NCBI RefSeq assembly: GCF_014648695.1
Contig: NZ_BMRP01000023.1
Coordinates: 25,232-89,231 of the forward strand
Length of the DNA: 64,000 nucleotides
Direction of reading: 5' to 3'
Source: Streptomyces albospinus
GTDB lineage: Bacteria; Actinomycetota; Actinomycetes; Streptomycetales; Streptomycetaceae
The notes under the pieces are model-generated. The model made no database searches and had not been told where the DNA came from. It saw only the letters and a program-made list of their open reading frames with translations. Of the stretch, positions 33,752 to 41,611 are shown in pieces. How positions within the stretch are numbered: the stretch's first letter is position 1; each line of letters starts with the position of its first letter. The position numbers and the translations under genes are program-made.

Positions 33752-34930
33752 TTACTTGGCCGCGGCCAGCTCGGCGGCCTTGTCGGCCGCACCGTCCATC
33801 GTGTCCACGCGCTGCACCAGCGGGTGGTTGGCGTCCGAGAGGATCTTGCGACCCAGCTCCGCGTTGTTGCCGTCGAGGCGGACGACCAGCGGCTTGGTGA
33901 CGTTCTCGCCCTTGGACTTCAGGAGCTCCAGGGCCTGCACGATGCCGTTGGCGACCTCGTCGCACGCGGTGATACCGCCGAAGACATTGACGAACACGGA
34001 CTTGACGTCCGGGTCGCCGAGGATGATCTCCAGGCCGTTCGCCATGACCTCGGCGGAGGCGCCGCCGCCGATGTCGAGGAAGTTGGCGGGCTTGACGCCG
34101 CCGTGGTTCTCGCCGGCGTAGGCGACGACGTCCAGGGTGCTCATGACGAGACCCGCGCCGTTGCCGATGATGCCGACCTCGCCGTCGAGCTTGACGTAGT
34201 TCAGACCCTTGGCCTTGGCGGCGGCCTCCAGCGGGTTGGCCGCGGCCTTGTCCTCCAGGGCCTCGTGCTCGGGCTGGCGGAACTCGGCGTTCTCGTCGAG
34301 GGAGACCTTGCCGTCGAGGGCGAGGACGTCGCCGCTCGCGACCTTGGCCAGCGGGTTGACCTCGACGAGGAGCGCGTCCTCGGCGACGAAGGTGCTCCAC
34401 AGGGTCACCATGACCTCGGCGACCTTCTCGGCGACCTCGGCCGGGAACTTCGCCTGGGCGACGATCTCGCGGGCCTTCTCGATGGAGACGCCCTCGTTGG
34501 CGTCGACCGGCACCTTGGCGAGCTTCTCGGGGGTCGTCGCGGCGACCTCCTCGATGTCCATGCCGCCCGCGACCGAGGCCATGGCGAGGAAGGTGCGGTT
34601 GGTGCGGTCGAGGAGGTACGAGACGTAGTACTCCTCGATGATCTCCGGAGCGGTCTCGGCGATCATCACCTTGTGGACCGTGTGGCCCTTGATGTCCATG
34701 CCGAGGATGTCCGTCGCGCGGGCGACGGCCTCGTCCGGCGTGGCGGCCAGCTTCACGCCGCCGGCCTTGCCGCGGCCACCGACCTTGACCTGCGCCTTGA
34801 CGACCGACTTGCCGCCGAGGCGCTCGGTCGCCGCGCGGGCCCCCTCAGGCGTGTCGATGACTTCACCGGCCAGCACCGGTACACCGTGCTTGGCGAAGAG
34901 GTCCCTCGCCTGGTACTCGAACAGGTCCAC
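33752..34930 (-). CDS. sucC: succinyl-CoA synthetase beta subunit
   Basis: 392 aa. ATP-grasp N-terminus MDLFEYQARDLFAKHG, KAQVKVGGRGKAGGV and the C-terminal ligase domain VFVNVFGGITACDEVANGI. The nucleotide- and metal-binding half of the sucCD complex. The start faces the 761-bp region in front of the eCIS operon, which contains a candidate Crp site about 200 bp upstream of sucC. Confidence 0.97.
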   Translation of the reverse strand: MDLFEYQARDLFAKHGVPVLAGEVIDTPEGARAATERLGGKSVVKAQVKVGGRGKAGGVKLAATPDEAVARATDILGMDIKGHTVHKVMIAETAPEIIEEYYVSYLLDRTNRTFLAMASVAGGMDIEEVAATTPEKLAKVPVDANEGVSIEKAREIVAQAKFPAEVAEKVAEVMVTLWSTFVAEDALLVEVNPLAKVASGDVLALDGKVSLDENAEFRQPEHEALEDKAAANPLEAAAKAKGLNYVKLDGEVGIIGNGAGLVMSTLDVVAYAGENHGGVKPANFLDIGGGASAEVMANGLEIILGDPDVKSVFVNVFGGITACDEVANGIVQALELLKSKGENVTKPLVVRLDGNNAELGRKILSDANHPLVQRVDTMDGAADKAAELAAAK

Positions 34931-35691
34931 GCGCGTCCGTCCCTTGTCTTCTCAGAATCGCCGTAGTGATCGCGGTTCGTTGTCTGCGATGGGCGTGCCG
35001 CGAAGGGCAACGTGACGGCGCTGTCACAGGGGAGGCGTATACACGGAGTCCGGATACGCGGCATGTCCGTCCCGCAGGTTATCGCCGCAGGACGCGCGGC
35101 CCTAAATCGCAGATCACACTCCGGCGGTGATTACGGTCACAGATCTTTAAGCCAAGTTAGCTCTCCGTCGCATTTCCGCATGCCGCCGACGGGGTGCAGG
35201 ACATATTCCGCGAGTCGCCGGGCACGGCGCGGCGGCTCCGTCGCCATCCGCCGTGCACTCCGATGCCGTGCGCCGTTCTTGCGCGGGGGCGGCGGCACCC
35301 GGGCGCCCCCGTCCGGTGCGGTTCCGGTTCCGGGAAAGCGGGAATCCGCTTGGGAAGAAGGTGCGCCAGGTCCGCACAACACCTCCGCACAGGGTGTCCG
35401 GAAAGACCTCTTGACCCTTCAACTCCCCCCAGCAGAAACTGCGTTGAGCACTTTCACATCAGGAGTCACAAGCTGGAGTCGCGCGCTTCGGGCTTGGTCC
35501 CGGGCAGGTCGGTCGGCAGACCGTTCTGCGCCGGGTGCAGACGGGGGAACTTGATGGGCAGTGGGGGGATGCACGACCGCGTCGGAGCTGAGACCGGTCG
35601 CGGCCGTGGACTCCTCCGCACCCGCACTCCCTCCCCCTTTCTCGATTTCTTGGTGTCCTCACACTCGGTGCCTAAGGGGATTGGAGGGGGA
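34931..35691. promoter_or_regulatory. 761-bp divergent intergenic region between sucC and the eCIS operon
   Basis: This holds the sucC promoter on one side and the eCIS promoter on the other. It includes a patch of unusually low GC at about 35101-35175 with a GTGA-N6-TCAC dyad. The sheath frame stays open to 35194, but the codons upstream of 35692 lack coding character, and the best ribosome-binding site (GGAGGGGG) is next to the ATG at 35692. No other gene is supported. Confidence 0.5.
35127..35140. promoter_or_regulatory. candidate Crp (cAMP receptor protein) site
   Basis: The dyad GTGATTACGGTCAC fits the generic CRP core GTGA-N6-TCAC and the form GTG-N6-GNCAC that I recall for Streptomyces Crp. 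It lies about 200 bp before sucC and 550 bp before the eCIS sheath gene, in an AT-richer patch. Confidence 0.4.
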
Positions 35692-37539
35692 ATGCCGACA
35701 CATACGGCCTATCCCGGCGTCTATGTCGAAGAGCTTCCCAGCAGCATCCGCAGCATCACCACCGTTACGACATCCGTCACCGCGTTCGTGGGCCACACCC
35801 GGCGCGGCCCGCTGAACCACCCGGTACGGATCACCAGCTTCGCCGACTTCGAGCGCCGCTTCGGCGGGCTGACCTCGCGCAGCCCGGTCGCGTACGCCGT
35901 CCACCAGTTCTTCGGCAACGGCGGCACCGTCGCGGTGATCGTCCGGGTCGCCAGGGCCGGCACCGGCAAGGAGGCCCAGGTCACCCTGGAGTCCACCGAG
36001 GGCCACAGCGAGTGCCCCGTACTGGAGGTGCACGCCAAGGAGCCCGGCATCTGGGGCGACGGCCTGCGGGTCGCCGTCGACCACGACACCCCGTGCCCTG
36101 ACGAGACCTTCGACCTCCAGGTCCTCGACGCGCACGGCTCCGCCCGGGAGTCCTTCTCCGGCCTCTCCATGGATCCCGGCGACGGCCGGTACGCCGAGAC
36201 GGTGATCAACGCCGGCTCCGCGCTGATCCGGGTGGCGGTGGTCGGCGAGGGCCGCCCCGACCCGTCCGGCACCGTCTCCAAGGCCTTCCACCGCGAACTG
36301 CCCGATCTGAACGTCGAGTTGACGGTGAAGATCGGCGAGGTGGAGCGCGAGTTCACGCTCTACGACCCGGACTGCGACGGCCCGGCGCCGTGCGATGTCA
36401 CCGAGCTGGCACTGCTGCTGGAGCACAAGCTGCGGTCCCTGCCCGACGCCCCGGGCAAGCACGCCTTCGCGGGCACCCAGGTCACCGCCTTCGGGCGCCG
36501 CATCCAGGTCGTCGCCGGCTCCACCGACCCCGACGACGTGGTCCGCTTCCTCGGCGAGTGCGCCAACGACCTGGGCCTGGAGGCGTCCGTCAACCCGCCG
36601 GTCTTCGCGCTGTGCGGCGGCGAGGACGGCGACCCGCCGGGGCCGCGCGACATCATCGGCAGCGAGGCCCGCAAGAGCGGCCTCCAGGCGCTGCGCGACG
36701 TCCCCGACGTCAATCTGCTCGCGCTGCCGGAGCTGGCGTCGTACGAGTCCACCGACGACATCGTCACGGTGCTCTCGGCGGCCGAGCGGCTGTGCACGGA
36801 GCGGCGGATGTTCCTGCTCGCCGACGCGCCCGCCGCCTGGGGCAGCGTGGACGCCGCCCGGGCCGGCATCGGCGCCTTCGACCCGGTCCGCGGCAACCAC
36901 TCCGCACTGTATTTCCCGCACCTCCAGCTCACCGACCCGCTCACCGGCCGGCTGCGCTCCTTCCCGCCGTGCGGCGCCATCGCCGGCGTCATCGCCCGTA
37001 CGGACGGCGAGCGCGGCGTGTGGAAGGCGCCGGCGGGCACCGAGGCGCGGCTGGCGGGGGTGCACGCCCTGACGGTGAAGCTGACGGACCGCGAGAACGG
37101 GCTGCTGAACCCGCTCGGCATCAACTGCCTGCGCACGTTCCCGATGGTCGGCCCGCTGGTCTGGGGCGCCCGCACGCTGGCGGGCGCGGACGCGCTGGAC
37201 AGCGAGTGGAAGTACGTCCCGGTGCGCCGGCTGGCCCTCCACGTGGAGGAGAGCCTGCTGCGCGGCCTCCAATGGGTCGTCTTCGAACCCAACAACGAGC
37301 AGCTCTGGCAGCAGATCCGGCTCAACGCCTCGGCGTATCTGCACTCCCTCTTCGAGAAGGGCGCCTTCAAGGGCGGCACGCCGCGGCAGGCGTACTTCGT
37401 CAAGTGCGACAAGGACACGACGACGGAGGCGGACATCGAGAACGGGATCGTGAACGTCGTGGTCGGCATCGCGCCCGTCAAGCCGGCCGAGTTCGTGATC
37501 GTCAAGATCCAGCAGCTGGCCGGGCAGTTCGACCTCTAG
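35692..37539 (+). CDS. eCIS contractile sheath protein
   Basis: 615 aa. The N-terminus MPTHTAYPGVYVEELPSSIR is the classic phage-tail/CIS sheath start, followed by TAFVGHTRRGPLN, and the C-terminal sheath domain contains NCLRTFPMVGPLVWGARTL and SEWKYVPVRRLALHVEESL. It assembles around the tube and contracts to drive it out. Only one sheath gene is seen, unlike the two to three of Photorhabdus or Serratia particles. First gene of the eCIS operon, with GGAGGGGG before the ATG. The tube gene follows at 67 bp. Confidence 0.95.
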   Translation: MPTHTAYPGVYVEELPSSIRSITTVTTSVTAFVGHTRRGPLNHPVRITSFADFERRFGGLTSRSPVAYAVHQFFGNGGTVAVIVRVARAGTGKEAQVTLESTEGHSECPVLEVHAKEPGIWGDGLRVAVDHDTPCPDETFDLQVLDAHGSARESFSGLSMDPGDGRYAETVINAGSALIRVAVVGEGRPDPSGTVSKAFHRELPDLNVELTVKIGEVEREFTLYDPDCDGPAPCDVTELALLLEHKLRSLPDAPGKHAFAGTQVTAFGRRIQVVAGSTDPDDVVRFLGECANDLGLEASVNPPVFALCGGEDGDPPGPRDIIGSEARKSGLQALRDVPDVNLLALPELASYESTDDIVTVLSAAERLCTERRMFLLADAPAAWGSVDAARAGIGAFDPVRGNHSALYFPHLQLTDPLTGRLRSFPPCGAIAGVIARTDGERGVWKAPAGTEARLAGVHALTVKLTDRENGLLNPLGINCLRTFPMVGPLVWGARTLAGADALDSEWKYVPVRRLALHVEESLLRGLQWVVFEPNNEQLWQQIRLNASAYLHSLFEKGAFKGGTPRQAYFVKCDKDTTTEADIENGIVNVVVGIAPVKPAEFVIVKIQQLAGQFDL

Positions 37540-37544
37540 CCCAG

Positions 37545-37600
37545 GGACGCGAAGGCACAGGACGTGCATGCACAGGACGTGCAGGCAAAGGACGTGAAGG
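37545..37600 (+). repeat. short degenerate repeats between sheath and tube genes
   Basis: Three imperfect copies of a unit ending in AGGACGTG (CACAGGACGTGCATG, CACAGGACGTGCAGG, AAAGGACGTGAAGG) fill the 67-bp gap just before the tube start. The last copy supplies purine-rich sequence near the tube ribosome-binding site. Confidence 0.55.
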
Positions 37601-37606
37601 ATTCCG

Positions 37607-38131
37607 ATGGCTGAGTTTCAGATCAACGCCCATCGCTTCGACCCGTACAAGAACTTCAAGTTCCTGGTGCTGTGGGACGGCCGTACGGTCGCGGGGGTCA
37701 GCAAGATCAGCCCGCTGAAGCGCACCACCGAGGTCGTCAAGCACCGCAACGGCGGCGACCCCAGCTCACCGCGCAAGTCCCCGGGCCGCTCCGAGTTCGA
37801 GGGCATCACCCTGGAGCGCGGGGTGACCCACGACCCGGAGTTCGACCGCTGGGCCAACAAGGTCTGGCAGGTCGGCGCCGGCCTCGGCTCCGAGGTCTCG
37901 CTCGCCGACTTCCGCAAGGACATCGTCATCCAGGTCCTCAACGAAGCCGGCCAGGTCGCCGTCTCGCACAAGATCTACCGGGCCTGGCCGAGCGAGTTCC
38001 AGGTCCTGGGCGAGATGGACGCCAACGCCAACGCCGTCGCCATCCAGAGCCTCAAGCTCGAATGCGAGGGCTGGGAGCGCGACTACGAGGTCCCCGAACC
38101 CCAGGAGCCGTCCTTCACCCATCCGGCGTGA
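37607..38131 (+). CDS. eCIS inner tube protein
   Basis: 174 aa. MAEFQINAHRFDPYKNFKFL, GVSKISPLKRTTEV, FEGITLERGVTHDPEF and a C-terminal SLKLECEGWERD are typical of the gp19/Hcp-like tube proteins of phage tails and eCIS. Hexameric rings stack into the tube inside the sheath. Followed by 589 bp of repeat-rich sequence before the next conserved operon gene. Confidence 0.93.
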   Translation: MAEFQINAHRFDPYKNFKFLVLWDGRTVAGVSKISPLKRTTEVVKHRNGGDPSSPRKSPGRSEFEGITLERGVTHDPEFDRWANKVWQVGAGLGSEVSLADFRKDIVIQVLNEAGQVAVSHKIYRAWPSEFQVLGEMDANANAVAIQSLKLECEGWERDYEVPEPQEPSFTHPA

Positions 38132-38345
38132 ACGGCAATCCGTCCGACGCGAGGGGCAGCCCTTCCGGCGTGAACGGCAACGCGTCCGGCGCGGGGAGGC
38201 AGCCCTTCCGGCGTGACGGGCAATCGTTCCAGCGTGAACGGCAACCCGTCCGGCACGACGAGTACCTACGGACGAGTACCTACGAACGACGACCAACGCA
38301 TCCAGCACGACGACCGTCCACACGCTGTGACACCTCGCCGGGAAC

Positions 38346-38364
38346 CGATTACTCTCCGTAATCG
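38346..38364. promoter_or_regulatory. inverted repeat inside the eCIS operon
   Basis: Arms CGATTAC and GTAATCG separated by TCTCC form a perfect 7-bp dyad in an AT-richer spot, 9 bp upstream of the ATG at 38373. It may be an operator or an internal promoter element. Confidence 0.35.
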
Positions 38365-38372
38365 TTGCCGGA

Positions 38373-38717
38373 ATGATGAGGAGGCGTCGCAAGGCAGGCA
38401 GGGGCAAGCGGTCGCAAGGCAAGCGCACGAGCCGGTCGGTCACAAGGCAACCGGTCTGCCACAAGGCAAGCGGTCGCGTGGCAGGCACACGAGCCGGTCG
38501 GTCGGCTGGTCGCAAGGCAAGCCGGTCGCAAGGCAAGCGCACGAGCCGGTCGGTCGGCCGGTCACAAGGCAAGCGCACAAAGCCAGTACCAAGGAGTCAG
38601 GAAGCCAGTACCAAGGCGCCAGCACCAAGGCCGTCGCCCGTACGCACCGGAACGATGCGTAGAGGCAACCGCAACGGCAACGGCAACGGCAACGGCCCAG
38701 GCAGCGGGACGAGGTGA
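38373..38717 (+). CDS. highly basic repetitive ORF (doubtful)
   Basis: 114 aa, starting MMRRRRKAGRGKRSQGKRTSR, with repeated SQGKRTSRSV units and an Asn-Gly-rich end (RGNRNGNGNGNGPG). It is extremely Lys/Arg/Ser-rich and close to the minisatellite underneath, so its composition may only reflect DNA repeats. In favour: it ends 3 bp before the next conserved gene and has an inverted repeat just upstream. If real, it would be a DNA-, RNA- or scaffold-binding peptide. Confidence 0.3.
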   Translation: MMRRRRKAGRGKRSQGKRTSRSVTRQPVCHKASGRVAGTRAGRSAGRKASRSQGKRTSRSVGRSQGKRTKPVPRSQEASTKAPAPRPSPVRTGTMRRGNRNGNGNGNGPGSGTR

Positions 38718-38720
38718 GGA

Positions 38721-39476
38721 ATGGCGGTCACGGGGCCCGCGGAACTGCTGGCCACCTGGGAGGCCGGGCTGGACCGGCAGAGCGGCGGCCGGGCTCTGCT
38801 GCTGCACCGCGCGGCCCGCCCCGGGGCGGACACCGACGCACTGCTGTCGGTGCCGCTCGGGGAGCGGGCGGCCGATCTCTTCGCGCTGCGCCGGGCGCTG
38901 TTCGGCGACCGGATGCAGGTGAAGATCGACTGCGCCGGGGCGGAGTGCGGGGCGGCGATGGAGTTCGAGCTGGACGCACGGGAGTTGGGCGCGACCCGCC
39001 CGCTGCTGCCCGCGGGCGTGCTGCGGGTGGCGGAGGGCGAGTGGGAGGTGGAGTTCCGGCTGCCCGGCGCCGCGGACCTCGCCGCCGTGGGCGCCGCCGC
39101 GGTGGACGGGGCCGACGCCCGGCGGCGGCTGGCCGCGCGCTGTGCGGTCTCGGCCGTGCGGGGCGGCCGGGAGGCGTCGGCGGACGAGGTCGGACGGCTG
39201 CCCGGACCGGTGCTCGACCGCTTCGCCGAGGCGGCCGAACAGGCCGACCCCGGCGCGGAGTTGACGCTGAACATCGCCTGCCCGGAGTGCGGCGCGGCCA
39301 CACCGGCGGAGCTGGACATCGCCGCGTACCTGTGGACCGAGCTGGACGCCTGGGCCCGCGATGTGCTCCTCGACGTCCATCTGCTCGCCTCGGCCTACGG
39401 CTGGAGCGAGCCCGAGATCCTGGCGCTGAGCCCGCTGCGGCGCCGCTACTACCTGGAGCTGTGCGCGGATGTCTGA
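38721..39476 (+). CDS. T4-type baseplate hub assembly chaperone-like protein with Cys4 site
   Basis: 251 aa. The end SAYGWSEPEILALSPLRRRYYLEL is the typical tail-assembly-chaperone motif. The body resembles the T4 gp26/PF12322-type hub assembly chaperones found after the tube gene in eCIS clusters. Two cysteine pairs (CAGAEC near residue 72 and CPEC near residue 191) could form a zinc site. A GAGGTGAGGA ribosome-binding site precedes the ATG. The stop overlaps the next start by 8 bp. Confidence 0.75.
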   Translation: MAVTGPAELLATWEAGLDRQSGGRALLLHRAARPGADTDALLSVPLGERAADLFALRRALFGDRMQVKIDCAGAECGAAMEFELDARELGATRPLLPAGVLRVAEGEWEVEFRLPGAADLAAVGAAAVDGADARRRLAARCAVSAVRGGREASADEVGRLPGPVLDRFAEAAEQADPGAELTLNIACPECGAATPAELDIAAYLWTELDAWARDVLLDVHLLASAYGWSEPEILALSPLRRRYYLELCADV

Positions 39477-40314
39477 GCAGATGCCCGGTGAGTCCGGCGA
39501 GTCCGGCGAGTCCGGTGACTACTTCGGCCGGCTGCTGGCGCGGTATGCGCCGGTGGCGGCGGGCCCCGTCGATCCCTTCGGGGGGCCCGGCGGGGACGGC
39601 GGGGCGCCGGGCCATACGGGCGGGGTGCGGCGGGTGCTGGTGCAGCCGCGGCTGCCGGGGCCGTTCGAGCGGGTGGCGGCGCTGCGCGGGGCCGGGGCAG
39701 ACGAGGAAGACGGGACCGACCCGCTGTATCCGCGGGCGGCGGCCGGGCCGACCGGGCCGTTCGCGGGCGAACAGCCGCGGTACGCGCGGGAGATCCGCAC
39801 CACCAGCGAACGGGAGACCGTGCTGCGCACCGAGGCGGCGCGGGTGGCGGACCCGGCGCACGCCGGGCAGACGGTCGGTCCGGCCACGGGCCCGCTGCTG
39901 CGGCCGGCGGTCGCGCCGGATCCCGGGGTGCGGGCCGCTACCGCCGACGGTGTCCGGCCGCGCGGGCGGACCGGGGCGGCGGGCGCGGAGCGCGCCGTGC
40001 CGGGCCGGGCGGCGGCGTCCTCGGTGTCCGCGGCGGGGGCGGCGGGCGGGCCCGACGGGCCGGTCGCCGCGCTGCGACCGCGGGCGGACGTGCTGCCGCC
40101 GGCCCGTACACCCGCGCCGCGGGCCACGCCCGGCGGGCGGCGCGGGCAGCGCGGCCCCGCCGAGCGGGTGGTGCATGTGCAGATCGGCCGGCTGGAGGTC
40201 AGCGCGGCCGGTGCCGAACGGCCCGCGGCGGGCGGCCGGGCGGCGCGCGCGGAGCGCCGCGCGCCGTCGCTGACCCTCGCGGACTATCTGGCGCGCGGGG
40301 AGCGGGCGACGTGA
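39469..40314 (+). CDS. Ala/Pro/Gly-rich disordered eCIS protein
   Basis: 281 aa. It begins with ESGESGESG repeats and DYFGRLLARYAP, has a long disordered middle and ends with VVHVQIGRLEVSA and PSLTLADYLARGE. That ending is a short conserved element seen in proteins at this place of other eCIS operons (recollection). Probably a baseplate or assembly accessory protein whose conserved ends bind partners. It overlaps both neighbours (8 bp upstream, GTGA downstream). Confidence 0.65.
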   Translation: MSEQMPGESGESGESGDYFGRLLARYAPVAAGPVDPFGGPGGDGGAPGHTGGVRRVLVQPRLPGPFERVAALRGAGADEEDGTDPLYPRAAAGPTGPFAGEQPRYAREIRTTSERETVLRTEAARVADPAHAGQTVGPATGPLLRPAVAPDPGVRAATADGVRPRGRTGAAGAERAVPGRAAASSVSAAGAAGGPDGPVAALRPRADVLPPARTPAPRATPGGRRGQRGPAERVVHVQIGRLEVSAAGAERPAAGGRAARAERRAPSLTLADYLARGERAT

Positions 40315-40616
40315 CGGGGAGAGCCGTGTCGGGCATACGCGGGACGCGGACAGGCGGGACGCGGATACGCGGTACGCGGACTGGCGGTACGCGGATACGC
40401 GGGACTCGGACAGGCCTGACGGGGACAGGCGTGACGGGGACAGGCGTGACGGGGACAGGCGTGACGGGGATTCGGGTGGGAGTGAGGGTGATGGGGGCGC
40501 CGATGGGCGGGGCGGGGATGCGCGGGGCGGGGATGCGCGGAGCGGGGATGCGCGGAGCGGGGATGCGCGGGAGGACGACGCGGTCGGGGCCGGTTTCGGG
40601 GGGACGGACGTCATGA
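40311..40616 (+). CDS. minisatellite-encoded repeat protein between two eCIS genes
   Basis: 101 aa from a GTG that overlaps the previous stop (GTGA), and its own TGA overlaps the ATG of the DUF4255 gene (ATGA). Residues 11-55 are nine 5-residue units (GTRTG, GTRIR, LTGTG, VTGTG, VTGIR types), encoded by 15-bp DNA repeats at 40341-40475. Residues 67-86 are four GAGMR units (40509-40568). No homologue or function recognised. The double overlap suggests that ribosomes read through it, at least to reach the cap-protein gene. Confidence 0.45.
   Translation: MTGRAVSGIRGTRTGGTRIRGTRTGGTRIRGTRTGLTGTGVTGTGVTGTGVTGIRVGVRVMGAPMGGAGMRGAGMRGAGMRGAGMRGRTTRSGPVSGGRTS
40341..40568 (+). repeat. 15-bp minisatellites
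   Basis: Two arrays with the same period: about nine imperfect 15-bp units at 40341-40475 (three consecutive identical ACGGGGACAGGCGTG copies near its end) and about four units of GGGGATGCGCGGAGC type at 40505-40570. Periods divisible by three keep the frame open. Confidence 0.8.
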
Positions 40617-41605
40617 GCAATGCACTCGCGGTCGCGACGGTCACGCAGGCGCTCGCACTGCTGATCGAGCACAACCTCCATCCCGAGATCGACATGGCCG
40701 TGTCGGTGGAGACGCGCAAGCCGCCGTCCGATCCGCCGACGGAACCGACGATCACCGTGTTCCTCTACCAGGTCACCCACAACTCCTCGATGCGCAACAA
40801 CGACCTGGTCACCCGTGCCTCGGACGGAACGCTGCTGAAACGGCCCGCCGCGGCGATCGACCTCCACTTCCTGATCAGCGCGTACGGGGAGGAGCAGGAG
40901 CTGGTGGGGCAGCGGCTGATCGGGAGCGTGGTGCGGACGCTGCACGAAATCCCCGTGCTGCCGAGGGAGTTGATCGTGGAGGCGGCCGAACGGCCCTACC
41001 TGGCGGGGAGCGATCTGGCCGAGTCGCCGCAGAAGGTGCGCTTCACGCCGACCCAGATGGATGTGGACGAGACGTCCAAGCTCTGGGGGATGCTGAACAA
41101 CACGCCGTACGCCCTGTCGGTGGCTTACCAGGCGTCGCTGGTGCTGCTGGACGGCCACCAGAAGCCGGCCCCGGCGCGTCCGGTGCGGCGCCCGGAAGTG
41201 ACGGTGGTGCCGGAGGTGCCGGAGGTGCCGCCGGAAGAGTCGCTGCCGCCCGCGGTGCCGGAGCGGTCGGCGGGGACAGGCGGGGCGGCGGGGGCTGCCG
41301 GAGCTGCCGGATCCTCCGCCGCGGCTTCGGCGGGGACTGCGGCGGAGACTGCGGCCACGGATACCCGCACGGGCGGCACAGGGGACAAGGGCGACGCCGC
41401 TGCCGGGGCGACCGCCGCTCCCGCGAAGCGAAGCGCGAAGAAGGCGGCGGGTGCACGGTCCGCCAAGTCCGAGGCCACCGGCGGCAGTTCGGCCGGACGG
41501 CCGGCAGCTCGTACCCGTAACCGGCCGCGCAAGGCGACCGGCGGCGGCGCGGGCGGGGCAGGCGAGGCGGGCGGCGCGGGCCGTACCGACGGCGGGGGGA
41601 GCTGA
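40613..41605 (+). CDS. eCIS cap / tail terminator protein (DUF4255, Pvc16-like) with long tail
   Basis: 330 aa. The first 185 residues are a DUF4255/Pvc16 N-terminal domain: ALAVATVTQALALLIEHNL, EPTITVFLYQVTHNSSMRNNDL, AIDLHFLISAYGEE and WGMLNNTPYALSVAYQASLVLLDG. In related particles this protein caps the end of tube and sheath. The remaining 145 residues are a low-complexity tail: first Gly/Ala/Ser/Thr, then Lys/Arg-rich (AKRSAKKAAGARSAKSE). The tail could anchor the particle to nucleic acid or membrane (inference). Confidence 0.9.
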   Translation: MSNALAVATVTQALALLIEHNLHPEIDMAVSVETRKPPSDPPTEPTITVFLYQVTHNSSMRNNDLVTRASDGTLLKRPAAAIDLHFLISAYGEEQELVGQRLIGSVVRTLHEIPVLPRELIVEAAERPYLAGSDLAESPQKVRFTPTQMDVDETSKLWGMLNNTPYALSVAYQASLVLLDGHQKPAPARPVRRPEVTVVPEVPEVPPEESLPPAVPERSAGTGGAAGAAGAAGSSAAASAGTAAETAATDTRTGGTGDKGDAAAGATAAPAKRSAKKAAGARSAKSEATGGSSAGRPAARTRNRPRKATGGGAGGAGEAGGAGRTDGGGS

Positions 41606-41611
41606 GGCGCG

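Larger units (their letters stand above)
38132..38720 (+). repeat. 589-bp repeat-rich region after the tube gene
   Basis: Three blocks. 38125-38255 holds imperfect repeats of TTCCGGCGTGAACGGCAA. 38270-38300 holds a doubled ACGAGTACCTACG. 38390-38580 holds about three long units containing GGCAAGCGCACGAGCCGGTC (some with changes) separated by CACAAGGCAA/CGCAAGGCAA. An inverted repeat sits at 38346-38364. It contains one basic ORF (38373-38717) that may or may not be real. No known eCIS gene is recognisable here. Confidence 0.65.

Noticed and set aside
35194..35691. Upstream extension of the sheath reading frame
   Set aside because: Cys/Arg/Pro-rich without coding bias; known sheath proteins start at the YPGVYVEE region, and the best ribosome-binding site is at 35692.
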